This document shows, in pieces, positions 38,270-51,843 of a stretch of 64,000 bases of DNA; positions within the stretch are counted from its first letter, which is position 1; the number at the start of each line of letters is the position of its first letter. Where the stretch lies: positions 62,001 through 126,000 of the forward strand of contig CAVROM010000002.1 in the NCBI GenBank assembly GCA_963722815.1. Reading direction: 5' to 3'. The notes under the pieces were generated by a model. The model saw only the letters and a program-made list of their open reading frames with translations, was not told where the DNA came from and did not search any database. The translations under genes and the position numbers were made by a program. The stretch comes from DASQFQ01 sp963722815. Lineage in GTDB: Bacteria; Actinomycetota; Thermoleophilia; Solirubrobacterales; Solirubrobacteraceae.

Positions 38270-38715
38270 ACCAGGCCGCCGAAGCGCCGGCCGAGGTAGC
38301 GGTCGAGGTCGGGCCCTTCGGGGTTCCCGATGACGTCCTCGATCCACGCGCGGCGCTCGAACTCGACGATCGCCAGCTCATAGACGCAGCCGGCCGGCGT
38401 CCACTGCACCGGCTCCAGCGTCTCGATCGTCTCGCCCACGAACGAGCGCTGGTGCAGCTCGTTCGTGCCCTGCCACCAGTAGACGAGCGCGATCGGATAG
38501 GCGGCGTCGTGCGCGATCCCGAACGCGGCGCCGTAGCCCTCGGCCGGGAGGCTCGCCTCGGCGCGCTCGCGGGTCGCGTCGAGCAGCTCCGGGCGCACGC
38601 CCTTCGCCGGGTCGGCGAGGCCGTAGAGCTTGAAGCGCCAGTCGCCGTAGCGCTCGTCGGAGATGAACTCCGCGAACCGCGGGGCGTATGCGTGGGTGAT
38701 CTCCGCGGCGTCCAT
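38266..38715 (-). CDS. Conserved hypothetical protein, 149 residues
   Basis: Soluble, acidic, no signal peptide. Features such as ISDERYGDWRFKLYGLA, ALVYWWQGTNELHQRSFV and CVYELAIVEFERRAWIEDV suggest a mixed alpha/beta fold with several exposed Trp/Tyr. It resembles small proteins often called hypothetical in Actinobacteria; I do not recognise the family. Start MDAAEITHAYAPRF; 13 bases separate it from the methyltransferase stop upstream. Confidence 0.65.
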   Translation of the reverse strand: MDAAEITHAYAPRFAEFISDERYGDWRFKLYGLADPAKGVRPELLDATRERAEASLPAEGYGAAFGIAHDAAYPIALVYWWQGTNELHQRSFVGETIETLEPVQWTPAGCVYELAIVEFERRAWIEDVIGNPEGPDLDRYLGRRFGGLV

Positions 38716-38728
38716 CGCGGCAGCGTAC

Positions 38729-40374
38729 TCAGCGCGCCAGCGCGCGCTGCACCCACGGCGAGTGCGGGAGGTCGTCGGCGCCCACCTGGACCACCGCGAC
38801 CGAGTCGGGGAGCTGGAACGCCGCGTGCGGGCGCTCGCCCAGCGAGCGCACGAAGTCGTCGATCGCGGACTGGACGACGTTGCTGTCGTGGAACGCGATG
38901 ATGCCGGTGCCGTTCAGCGCTCGAGGCAGAAGCGCGCGTCGCGCAGGGCGGCCTCGCGCGTGTGCTCGCCCTCGATCAGGCACAGCGCGGGCGGGCCGGG
39001 CAGCTCCTCGACGGGAAGCTCGTCGGTGCCAACCTCGAACGTCCGCAGCTTGCTCAGGTCGGCACCCGGCACCTCGTCGAGCAGGCCGCACATGCGCTCG
39101 GTGCTGTTGTCGTCGTAGGCGAAGCGCCCGCCGCGGTCGTCGGGCTGGCTGTCCGGGCGGGTGTCGATCGAGACGATCTCGGTGCAGCGCGGGTCGGCGA
39201 CGAGCGCCTGCAGTGAGCCGCCGAGGTGCGAGCCGATCTCGAGGTAGCGGAACGGCCCGCGCTCGGCGACCGCCGCGTGCAATGCCAGCAGCGACGCCCG
39301 GTCCGGCTGGGTGGCGTGCGAGAGGTCGTGCACCTCGCCCGCCACGCGGCGTGGGTGGACGAGGCTCAGCGGCGCCCGCCCGCGCTGCGGATGCGCGGCG
39401 AGCGCGGGGTGGCGGCGGAAGCCTTCGGCGCTCACGTAGATCACGATGTTCTGCGCATACCACCGCTCGACGTCCGGGTCGTCCCACAGCAGTGGGCGCA
39501 GCGCGTCGACCGGCTCGAAGCCGTGGCGAGCGAAGTGCTCGGCCCAATACGCGGGCCACTGCTCGTTGACGTGCCCGAACCCGCCCTGGCCCGGGATCGC
39601 CGCCGAGAAGGCGACGACGGGCGCGGCACCGGCAAGCTCCGCCACGAGACCCGCGGCCGCGCTCTCCGGCAGGTGCTCGGCGACCTCGAGCGAGATCGCG
39701 AGGTCGTAGCTGCCGTCCAGCTCGAGCGGCGCGGCGAGGTCGGCGCGCCGGAAGGCGGTCGCGGGCACCTCGAGCTTCTCGGGCTCGACCCACTCGCCGT
39801 CGAACCCCACCACCTCCTCGACGCCGAGGTCGAGCGCCGTGCGCATCCAGCTTCCCCATCCGCACCCGAGGTCGACGAGGCTGCGGGCCGGCGCGAGCTC
39901 GAGCAGCCGCGGGAGCACGGCCTCGGCTGAACGGCGCGAGCCCGAGCGCATGTCGGCGAAGAACAGCTCGTCGTAGGGCGGGGTGACGGTCACGCGCTGG
40001 GTCGCCTCGCCCGCAAGCCAGCGCACCCACTCGTGGACGACGTCGACCACCAGCTCGAGCTCGCCGACCTGCGGCGGCGCCTGGATCGCCACGGTCAGGC
40101 GCGTGGTCGCGCCCGGTGCCACGGTCTCGGTGAACGGTGTCCGCAACGTCGGGATCTCGAGCTCGGTGCCGTCCAGCGTGCGCCAGCGGTGTCCAACGGA
40201 GATCTCGGGCTGCGGCTCGGGCCCGCGCGGCCACCAGGCGTCGCCGAGGTTCGTGACCTCGACCTCTACGTGGTGGGCGGTCTCGGCGGCCATCGGGCGG
40301 ACCGGGTGCACGAGCCGCACCCGCGCGGCGTACGCGGTGGGCAGCACGGGGCGGTCCTCGTTGAACCGCTCCAC
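38729..40374 (-). CDS. Double methyltransferase-like protein (frameshift near its 3' end)
   Basis: About 545 residues. After a beta-sandwich region (LVHPVRPMAAETAHHVEVEV) a class I SAM domain has SLVDLGCGWGSWM, ISLEVAEHLPES and GQGGFGHVNEQWPAYW. A second Rossmann region near the C-terminus has FRYLEIGSHLGGSLQAL, EIVSIDTRP and IIAFHDSNVV (cephalosporin-hydroxylase-like methyltransferase). The frame breaks near 38920: GAGCGCTGAAC reads a stop where two bases, CG, appear lost; the tail runs to 38729. The 5' end probably continues from the glycosyltransferase upstream (reading PAGAEVERFNED across the GTG at 40374), so the two may be one protein split by an indel. Confidence 0.65.
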
Positions 40375-41189
40375 CTCGGCGCCCGCGGGACGCAGCGGCG
40401 CCCGCGCGCGCCGCCGTCGGCGCCCCGGGTGCGCCCCCCGAGCGGCGCGAGGAACGCGGCCACGGCGCGCGCGTCCTCCGGGTCCATCGGCGCGAGCCGG
40501 AGGTCCTTGACGTCCTCAGGGACGAACACGTGGTTGATCGGCGCGCCCTCGTCGTCGGTGATCCCGGGCCGGGCGCGCTCGTACCAGTCGGCCTTCGCGC
40601 GCCGGCGCTCCGCATCCGTGAGCAGCAGCACGAGGTGCAGCAGCGGCGCGTCGGCGATGCGGCCGGCGCCGTCGACGCGGATGTTCGAGCGCGTCTGCCC
40701 GGAGAGGCGCCAGATCCCGGGCTGGTTGCGCACGAGGCGGACCTGGATGTCGCGCTCCCACAGGCCCTGCGCGATCGCCTCGCCCGGATTCGGATGCACC
40801 CAGCGGCGCGGGAGCCAGACGTGCGTCAGCTCGCGCTCGGCGAGCAGCGAGGGCAGCGCCGCGCACAACGCCCGGCTCGGCAGCTCGTCGTCGTCGACGC
40901 GCAGGATCCAGTCGCCCGTGCACTGGGCGTGCGCCCAGCCGAGGTACCGCTCCATCCCCGACATCGCCGGCAGGATCGCCGTGCGGTCGGCGAGGTCGGC
41001 GACGGCGCGCGCGATCGCCTCGTGCGGACCGCGCTCGTCGAGCGCGACGAAGACCTCGTCGACGTGCGGGCGCCACGCCTCCAGCAGCCGCCGCACCCGG
41101 GCGGGCTCGCCCGCCGTGATCACGCACAGCGACAGCGTCGGCGCGCGCCGACGCCACCGCTTCGCGGCTCTCCAACGTTCGAGGCGCAT
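40266..41189 (-). CDS. GT2-like glycosyltransferase, probably fused in frame with the methyltransferase downstream
   Basis: GT-A fold: TLSLCVITAGEPARVRRLLE at the start and DWILRVDDDELPS with the DxD metal motif, then YLGWAHAQC before it and WLPRRWVHPNPGE after. The last about 40 residues of the open frame (TRGADGGARG onward) have no coding character, and protein-like sequence continues in another frame (APLRPAGAEVERFN). One indel around 40400-40440, near a run of six G, would join the genes into a protein of about 810 residues. Likely acts on a cell-envelope sugar or polymer. Confidence 0.65.
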   Translation of the reverse strand: MRLERWRAAKRWRRRAPTLSLCVITAGEPARVRRLLEAWRPHVDEVFVALDERGPHEAIARAVADLADRTAILPAMSGMERYLGWAHAQCTGDWILRVDDDELPSRALCAALPSLLAERELTHVWLPRRWVHPNPGEAIAQGLWERDIQVRLVRNQPGIWRLSGQTRSNIRVDGAGRIADAPLLHLVLLLTDAERRRAKADWYERARPGITDDEGAPINHVFVPEDVKDLRLAPMDPEDARAVAAFLAPLGGRTRGADGGARGRRCVPRAPRWSGSTRTAPCCPPRTPRGCGSCTRSARWPPRPPTT

Positions 41190-41219
41190 CCGGCAACACG
41201 GTAGCCGCCCCCGCGAGCG

Positions 41220-42446
41220 TCAGCGCCGGCCGTTGCCCGCGATCACGTAGAGCGTGTCGCCCTCGGCCGCCGACGCCAGCAGGTCCGGCCGGTGATCGCG
41301 GTTGACGTCGCCGATCCCGACCGCGTCGAAGCCGAGGTTCTCCCCCTCGGTGGTCGACGTGATCGTGCGCAGCGTGCGCCCGCTGCGGCCGGAGAAGATC
41401 TGGATCTTCCCGGCGCCTGGCGCGCCGTCGCTGTTGGTGTACGAGCCGACCGAGATGTCGTTGACGTGGTCGTGGTTGACGTCGCCGGCGCCGCGGCCGG
41501 GGCCGAGTCCGTCCCCGGCCGCGCCGATCCACGAGTGCAGCGGCGTGCCGTCGCGGCCGGAGTACACGGCCGCGAAGCCGCCGAGCGCCCCGCCGTCCCC
41601 GGCCGCGTAGTCGCCGCCGTAGAGGTCGGGGACGTGGTCGTGGTTGAGGTCGCCCACGCCGGCGAGGAAGAAGGTGCCGAACTGCCGCGGAGCCGCCGGG
41701 CCGGGCAGGGGGAAGAGCAGGTGGCCGTCGCGCCCCGAGAACACGTAGGCCGTCCCGCCGCCGCCCACGATCAGGTCGGGGATGTGGTCGCGATCGAGGT
41801 CGTCGGTCATCCCGGTGCCGTAGCCGAACCGGTGCGTCGTGTCGGGCGGCGGGATCGTGTAGAGCAGCTTGAAGGTGCGGCCCGAGTAGACGGAGGCCAG
41901 GCCGCCGCCGGGCGCGAACGCCGCGCCGATCACGAGGTCGTTGCGGCCGTCGCGGTTGACGTCCGCGCTCGTGACGGCGCTGCCGAAGCCGTCACCGGTC
42001 GTCGCGCCGGCGAACGTGTGGAGGAGCCGGCCGGTGCGGCCGGAGTAGAGGTAGGCGTGGCCCTCGGTGTCGGCGTTCTGGCGCGGGGCGCCGCTGAGGA
42101 CGTCGTGGACGCCGTCGCGGTCGATGTCGCCGGCGTCGGTGATCGCGAAGCCGTTCTGGTCGCCGGGCTGCCCGACGAACTTGTGCAGGATGCGGCCGGT
42201 GCGGCCCGACTGGACGTAGGCCGCGCCGGGGTCGTCGGAGCCGGGCACGCCCACCTCGCCGGCGATCACCTCGTCGGCGCCGTCGTGGTCGACGTCCTCG
42301 AGCGGCGCGACGCCCCACGCGTAGTACTTGCCCTCCGCCCCCGTGTACTGCCACAGGACCTTCACGTGTTCCTTGAAGCCGGCGTGCGCGACCGCGGGGG
42401 CCGCCAGCGCCAGCGTGGCCGCCAGGGCCGTCGCGCGCTTGATCAT
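41220..42446 (-). CDS. Secreted FG-GAP (integrin alpha-type) beta-propeller protein
   Basis: 408 residues with a Sec signal (MIKRATALAATLALAAPAVAHA). Six to seven FG-GAP repeats with calcium-binding loops of the form D-x-D-x-D-G: DVDHDGADEV, DIDRDGVHDV, DVNRDGRNDL, DLDRDHIPDL, DLNHDHVPDL, DVNHDHVNDI, DVNRDHRPDL, each followed by YSGR-type strands. A calcium-dependent extracellular propeller, perhaps for adhesion. Stands alone; 9 bases from the AraC gene. Confidence 0.85.
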   Translation of the reverse strand: MIKRATALAATLALAAPAVAHAGFKEHVKVLWQYTGAEGKYYAWGVAPLEDVDHDGADEVIAGEVGVPGSDDPGAAYVQSGRTGRILHKFVGQPGDQNGFAITDAGDIDRDGVHDVLSGAPRQNADTEGHAYLYSGRTGRLLHTFAGATTGDGFGSAVTSADVNRDGRNDLVIGAAFAPGGGLASVYSGRTFKLLYTIPPPDTTHRFGYGTGMTDDLDRDHIPDLIVGGGGTAYVFSGRDGHLLFPLPGPAAPRQFGTFFLAGVGDLNHDHVPDLYGGDYAAGDGGALGGFAAVYSGRDGTPLHSWIGAAGDGLGPGRGAGDVNHDHVNDISVGSYTNSDGAPGAGKIQIFSGRSGRTLRTITSTTEGENLGFDAVGIGDVNRDHRPDLLASAAEGDTLYVIAGNGRR

Positions 42447-42455
42447 GCGGCGGTT

Positions 42456-43232
42456 CTACGCCCCGCTGCGCGCCTCCGCTTCCATGAGATTGCGCACTTG
42501 CGAGGGAGGGGCGCCGAAGGCGGCGCGGAAGCGATCCGCGAAGTGCGACGGGCTGCAGTAGCCGAGGTCGGCCGCGATCCGCGACAGCGAATCCTCGCCC
42601 AGGCGCTCGACCGCCGCGCGCAGCCGCAGGTCGTGCAGGTAGGCGGTCAGCGTGCGGCCGGTGTGCTCGCGGAACACGCGCGTGAGGTGGTACGGCGAGA
42701 CGTACAGCTCGCTCGCCAGCCCGCCCAGCGAGAGCGGCTGCTCGAGCCGCTCGAGCAGCAGGTCCTTGGCGGCCTCGACCAGCTCGGCGCGGCTCCGGCG
42801 CGTGGCGGGGCGGAGGCCGGAGGGAGCGACCGGCCCGTGGACCGCGCGCGCGATCAGCTCCGCCGCGGTCTCCTCGACGAACAGCGCGTCGTCGAGCCGG
42901 CCCGCGAGGCGCCGGGCGAGCAGGAAGCTGCGCGCGTCGGCGCGGCCCAGCGGCGCGGGCGGCAGGTCGAGGTCAGCGGGGGCGATGAACAGGCAGACGT
43001 CGCCGCGCGCGTCGCGCAGTGTGCGCTCGTAGGTCTCGAACGGGCGGTAGAAGACGACGTCGTTGGGCGTGGCGGTCACCCGCATGCCGTCGCGCACGAG
43101 CCCGACGGCCGTGCCCGGGAAGACCACGTGGGGCCGCTCGCCGATGTTGTCGTTGGTCTCGCGCCACAGCACGTCGCCCGGCGGGCAGCGGAAGACGCCG
43201 ACTCGCAGAGCGGGCGTGCTGTAGACGCTCAC
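42456..43232 (-). CDS. AraC-family transcription regulator
   Basis: 258 residues. The N-terminal cupin-like sensor contains RPHVVFPGTAVGLV and NDVVFYRPFETYER. The C-terminal double helix-turn-helix has SLGGLASELYVSPYHLTRVFREH and IAADLGYCSPSHFADRFRAAFG. The signal is unknown. The adjacent MFS pump begins its 3' end ten bases upstream in the same direction, so the regulator may control it. Confidence 0.9.
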   Translation of the reverse strand: MSVYSTPALRVGVFRCPPGDVLWRETNDNIGERPHVVFPGTAVGLVRDGMRVTATPNDVVFYRPFETYERTLRDARGDVCLFIAPADLDLPPAPLGRADARSFLLARRLAGRLDDALFVEETAAELIARAVHGPVAPSGLRPATRRSRAELVEAAKDLLLERLEQPLSLGGLASELYVSPYHLTRVFREHTGRTLTAYLHDLRLRAAVERLGEDSLSRIAADLGYCSPSHFADRFRAAFGAPPSQVRNLMEAEARSGA

Positions 43233-43242
43233 GCGGGCGACT

Positions 43243-44709
43243 CTACGCCTGCCCGGGCGCGGGCTCCAGCCGAGGGTCGAGAGCCGGCACCCGCACCGGC
43301 CGGATCAGCGCCGCGACCAGGACCGCGCCGACGGCGAAGATCCCGGACGCGACCCAGAACGCGACCGTGTAGCCGTGGACGGCGGCCGCCCCGAGCAGCT
43401 CGGGCGTGGCGCGCTCGCCTGCCGCGTAGCCCGCCATCGCACTGGCGAAGATCGAGCTCAGCACCGCGGTGCCCACCGACCCGCCGACCTGCTGCATGGT
43501 GTTGAGCGTCGCCGAGGCGACGCCCGTGTCCCGCGCCTCGACGCCGTAAGTCGCCGTGGAGAACGTCGACGCGAAGACCGCGCCGAGGCCCACCCCGGTC
43601 ACCAGGAGCGCCGGTAGCACGTGCCCTGCGTAGGTCGAGTCCGTCGTGAGCTGGGCGAGCCCCGCCATCCCGGCGGCGCCGAAGGCCATCCCGGCCGTGA
43701 GCAGCGGCCGCGGGCCGAAGCGCCGCAGCAGCCTTACGTTGACCGCGGTCGCCGTGGTGACGATCGCCGCGGTCATCGGGAGGAACGCCAGGCCACTCTC
43801 GATCGGCGTGAAGCCCTTGGTGCGCTGCATGTAGTAGGTCAGGAACAGGAAGGCCGCGTACATGCCGCTCGCCGCGAGCCCGAGCCCGATGTAGGCGCCG
43901 CCGCGGGTGCGGTCGCGCACCACGCGCATCGGCAGCAGCGGATGGGCGACGCGCGACTCGATCGCCACGAAGCCCGCCAGCAGCACTCCGGCAGCGGCGA
44001 GCATGGCGATCGTCAGCGGATCGCCCCAGGACTCCATCTCGGAGTTGGAGACGCCGTAGACGAGCGCGAAGAGCCCGAGCGACGCCGTCGCCGTGCCCGG
44101 CAGGTCGAGCGGCGGGCGGTCGTGGCGCGCCTCGTTGACCAGCAGGCGGATCGCCGCCAGCGCGGCGGGGATCGCGAACAGCAGATTCACGTACAGGCAC
44201 CAGCGCCAGGTGAGCGTCTCGGTCAGGATGCCGCCCAGCAGCAGCCCGACCGCTGCGCCGCCGCCGGAGATGGCGCTGTACACGCCGAACGCCTTGCCGC
44301 GCTCGTCGGGGTCGGTGAACGTGGTGGACACGAGCGCCAGCGCCGCGGGCGCGAGCAGCGCGCCGAACAGGCCCTGGGTCGCACGCGCGGCGACGAGCAC
44401 ACCGAAGGAGCCCGCAGCGCCGCCCACCGCGGACGCGGTGGCGAAGCCGAGCAGGCCGCCGGCGAACGCCCACTTGCGGCCGAACAGGTCGCCGAGGCGG
44501 CCGCCGAGCAGGAGCAGGGAGCCGAACGCGAGGGCGTAGGCGGTGACGACCCACTGCCGGGAGTCGTCGGAGAAGCCGAGGTCGCGCTGCGCGGAGGGCA
44601 GCGCGATGTTCACGATCGTGGCGTCGAGCACGACCATGAGCTGGGCGATGGCGATTACGCCGAGAATCAGCCACCGTCGTTCGTGATGTGGGTTCTGAGT
44701 GAGGTTCAT
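43243..44709 (-). CDS. MFS transporter, DHA2 (14-helix) drug efflux family
   Basis: 488 residues from ATG 44709 (MNLTQNPHHER). Motif D1 VVLDATIVNIALPSAQRDLG, motif A LGGRLGDLFGRKW, motif C GGGAAVGLLLGGILTE. About 14 hydrophobic segments fit EmrB/QacA-type proton antiporters. Likely exports a toxic organic compound. Divergent from nucS with 86 bases between. Confidence 0.92.
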   Translation of the reverse strand: MNLTQNPHHERRWLILGVIAIAQLMVVLDATIVNIALPSAQRDLGFSDDSRQWVVTAYALAFGSLLLLGGRLGDLFGRKWAFAGGLLGFATASAVGGAAGSFGVLVAARATQGLFGALLAPAALALVSTTFTDPDERGKAFGVYSAISGGGAAVGLLLGGILTETLTWRWCLYVNLLFAIPAALAAIRLLVNEARHDRPPLDLPGTATASLGLFALVYGVSNSEMESWGDPLTIAMLAAAGVLLAGFVAIESRVAHPLLPMRVVRDRTRGGAYIGLGLAASGMYAAFLFLTYYMQRTKGFTPIESGLAFLPMTAAIVTTATAVNVRLLRRFGPRPLLTAGMAFGAAGMAGLAQLTTDSTYAGHVLPALLVTGVGLGAVFASTFSTATYGVEARDTGVASATLNTMQQVGGSVGTAVLSSIFASAMAGYAAGERATPELLGAAAVHGYTVAFWVASGIFAVGAVLVAALIRPVRVPALDPRLEPAPGQA

Positions 44710-44795
44710 ACCCAGATGACGTCGCGGCCGGCGACGATGTGACCGGCGAGACAAGCTGCGCCGCGTCCGCGAGAGCGGCTAACGTCGCCTGCTCC

Positions 44796-45461
44796 ATGCG
44801 CCTGATCGTCGCCCGCTGCACCGTCGACTACACCGGCCGCCTGACCGCCCATCTGCCCGAGGCGCTGCGGCTGCTGATGATGAAGGCCGACGGCTCCGTG
44901 CTCGTCCACGCCGACGCCGGCGGCTACAAGCCGCTCAACTGGATGACGCCGCCGACGGTGATCGAGGAGTCGGAGGAGCTGATCGTCGTGCGCAAGCTCA
45001 AGGGCGACGACAAGCTCGAGATCCGGCTCGCCGAGGTGATCTCCGACTCCACGCACGATATGGAGAGCGACCCGGGCCTGGAGAAGGACGGCGTCGAGGC
45101 CCACCTGCAGGAGGCGCTCGCGGCCGCGCCCGGCTGGTGCGGCGAGGGCTTCCGGCTCGTGCGGCGCGAGTGGCCGACGGACATCGGGCCGGTCGACCTC
45201 ATGTGCCGCGACGACGACGACGGCTGGATCGCGGTGGAGATCAAGCGCATCGGCACGATCGACGCGGTCGAGCAGCTCACGCGCTACGTCGAGCGGATCC
45301 GGCTCGACCCGGCGCTCGGCGAGTGCCGCGGCATCCTCGCCGCGCAGGTGGTCAAGCCGCAGGCGCGGGTGCTGGCGGAGTCGCGTGGGATCGGCTGGGT
45401 CGAGGTCGACCTCGCCGTGCTGCGCGGCGAGCGCGAGCCCGCGCTCACGCTGTTCGGCTAG
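44796..45461 (+). CDS. nucS: Mismatch-specific endonuclease NucS (EndoMS)
   Basis: 221 residues. N-terminal dimerisation domain with VARCTVDYTGRLTAHLP and HADAGGYKPLNWMTPP. The C-terminal nuclease domain has the PD-(D/E)xK motif: GPVDLMCRDDDDGWIAVEIKR, then TRYVERIRLDP. NucS replaces MutS/MutL in most Actinobacteria, cutting both strands at mismatches and working with the sliding clamp. The C-terminal LFG could be the clamp-binding tail. TAACGT (44780) lies ten bases before the ATG. Confidence 0.95.
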   Translation: MRLIVARCTVDYTGRLTAHLPEALRLLMMKADGSVLVHADAGGYKPLNWMTPPTVIEESEELIVVRKLKGDDKLEIRLAEVISDSTHDMESDPGLEKDGVEAHLQEALAAAPGWCGEGFRLVRREWPTDIGPVDLMCRDDDDGWIAVEIKRIGTIDAVEQLTRYVERIRLDPALGECRGILAAQVVKPQARVLAESRGIGWVEVDLAVLRGEREPALTLFG

Positions 45462-45512
45462 CGGGGGCTCGCGCGCTCGGAATAAAGCCCTGGGGCGGGC
45501 GTTCCCAGGGAC

Positions 45513-47345
<1,833 letters not shown>

Positions 47346-47356
47346 GCTGCCCGGCC

Positions 47357-48124
47357 ATGGCTGACGAGGCGGTGCTCACCGAGGTGGAGGACGGCGTCCT
47401 CCTGATCACGCTCAACCGGCCCGACCAGCGCAACGCGGTCAACGCCGCGATCGCGAACGGGATCGGCGCGGCGCTCGACCGGCTCGACGATGACGACGAC
47501 CTGCGCGTCGGCATCCTCACCGGCGCCGGCAAGGGCTTCTCCGCCGGCATGGACCTGAAGGCGTTCGTGGCCGGCGAGAGCATGTTCGTCGAGCACCGCG
47601 GCTTCGCGGGCATCGTGCAGGGCCCGCCCCGCAAGCCGATCATCGCGGCGGTCGAGGGCTTCGCGGTGGCCGGGGGCTTCGAGATCGCGCTCGCGTGCGA
47701 CCTGATCGTCGCCTCGCGCGGCACGAAGCTCGGCATCCCCGAGGTCAAGCGCTCGCTGGTCGCCGCCGGCGGCGCGCTGCTGCGCCTGCCGAGCCGCATC
47801 CCTTACCACGTGGCGATGGAGCTGACGCTGACCGGCGAGCCGATCAGCGCCGAGCGCGCCGCCGAGCACGGTCTCGTCAACCGACTGACCGAACCCGGCG
47901 AGGCGGTCGCCGGAGCGCGCGAGCTCGCCGCCAAGATCGCGGTCAACGGTCCGCTGGCGCTCGCGGCCTCCAAGCGCATCCTCGTCGAGGCGCCGGGCTG
48001 GCCCGCCGCCGAGATGTGGCAGCGCCAGGCCGAGATCACCGACCCGGTCTTCGGCTCCCAGGACGCGCGCGAGGGCGCCACCGCCTTCGCCGAGAAGCGC
48101 GACCCCGTCTGGCGCGGGCTCTAG
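47357..48124 (+). CDS. Enoyl-CoA hydratase/isomerase family protein
   Basis: 255 residues, crotonase fold. Oxyanion-hole stretches GKGFSAGMDLKAF and AVEGFAVAGGFEIALACD, then GIPEVKRSLVAAGGALLRLP with the Glu position of hydratases retained, and HGLVNRLTEPGEAV. The second catalytic Glu is not certain. It likely hydrates an enoyl-CoA in fatty-acid or aromatic degradation. It runs tail to tail into yjbQ with a 4-base overlap. Confidence 0.87.
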   Translation: MADEAVLTEVEDGVLLITLNRPDQRNAVNAAIANGIGAALDRLDDDDDLRVGILTGAGKGFSAGMDLKAFVAGESMFVEHRGFAGIVQGPPRKPIIAAVEGFAVAGGFEIALACDLIVASRGTKLGIPEVKRSLVAAGGALLRLPSRIPYHVAMELTLTGEPISAERAAEHGLVNRLTEPGEAVAGARELAAKIAVNGPLALAASKRILVEAPGWPAAEMWQRQAEITDPVFGSQDAREGATAFAEKRDPVWRGL

Positions 48125-48546
48125 GTCTCTTCTCCCCAGAGCGTCGCGAGCACCCGCCGCCCGCTCGGCCGGTCGCGGTGCTCGCACAGGTAGATCCCCT
48201 GCCACGTGCCGAGCGCGAGCCGGCCGTCGGCGACCGGCAGCGACAGAGACGGCCCGAGCACCGACGACTTGATGTGCGCGGGCATGTCGTCCGGGCCCTC
48301 GTCGGTGTGCGTCCAGTACGGCGCGTCCTCGGGGACGGCCTCGTCGAAGTACGACTCGAAGTCACGCCGCACGTCCGGCGAGGCGTTCTCGTTCAGCGTC
48401 AGCGAGGCCGAGGTGTGGAGCATGAACAGGTGCAGCAACCCGACCCGCAGCTCGCCGAGCTCGGGCAGCTCGCCGACGACCTCGCGCGTGACGAGGTAGA
48501 AGCCGCGCCCGGGCGGGCGCAGCGAGATCTCCCGCTGGAGCCACAT
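48121..48546 (-). CDS. yjbQ: YjbQ/UPF0047 family protein
   Basis: 141 residues. Conserved HTSASLTLNENASPDVRRD, GPDDMPAHIKSSVLG and GTWQGIYLCEHRDRP contain the His, Asp and Glu residues of the family's metal site. E. coli YjbQ has weak thiamine-phosphate synthase activity; the real role is unknown. It lies 11 bases after the hybrid kinase and is probably cotranscribed with it. Confidence 0.9.
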   Translation of the reverse strand: MWLQREISLRPPGRGFYLVTREVVGELPELGELRVGLLHLFMLHTSASLTLNENASPDVRRDFESYFDEAVPEDAPYWTHTDEGPDDMPAHIKSSVLGPSLSLPVADGRLALGTWQGIYLCEHRDRPSGRRVLATLWGEET

Positions 48547-48557
48547 CGCCCCAGAGG

Positions 48558-51509
<2,952 letters not shown>

Positions 51510-51557
51510 GGTGATCCCATCGGCAGCGCTTCGTAGCGGGTTGAGGGGACTTGAAGA

Positions 51558-51824
51558 TCAGGGCAGCCGAGCGATACGCATGTCCACCCGCTCGCCGCGG
51601 AATGGCACGCCTTCGGCCTCCAGCAAACGGCGCTGGCGCTCGCCCTTTGCAAGCGATCCGTCAGCCCGCACGATCCGGTGCCAGGGCACGGTCGGGTCGT
51701 CGCAGACGGAGAGGACCGCGCCGGCGAACCGCGGGGCGCCGGGCGAGACGTCGCCGTAGGCGCGGACGAAGCCCTCGGGGGTGTCGCGGATCCGGCGCAG
51801 GACGGCCTGCTCGCGCTCGCTCAT
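51558..51824 (-). CDS. Alkyltransferase-like protein (ATL), DNA repair
   Basis: 88 residues. DNA-binding domain of O6-alkylguanine-DNA alkyltransferase with VPWHRIVRADGSL: the active-site Cys of PCHR is Trp (PWHR), the hallmark of ATL proteins. These bind O6-alkylguanine and hand the lesion to nucleotide excision repair. Other family features are RIRDTPEGFVRAYGDVS (helix-turn-helix approach) and a short RQRRLLEAEGVPF. Start ATG 51824. It is divergent from the DUF1028 gene with only 19 bases between starts. Confidence 0.85.
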   Translation of the reverse strand: MSEREQAVLRRIRDTPEGFVRAYGDVSPGAPRFAGAVLSVCDDPTVPWHRIVRADGSLAKGERQRRLLEAEGVPFRGERVDMRIARLP

Positions 51825-51829
51825 CCGGG

Positions 51830-51835
51830 TATCGT
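51830..51835 (+). promoter_or_regulatory. Leaderless-type -10 box TATCGT for the DUF1028 gene
   Basis: TATCGT lies in the 19-base gap between the divergent ATL and DUF1028 starts. Eight bases (CGCGCGCC) separate it from GTG 51844, with no room for a ribosome site. Confidence 0.45.
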
Positions 51836-51843
51836 CGCGCGCC

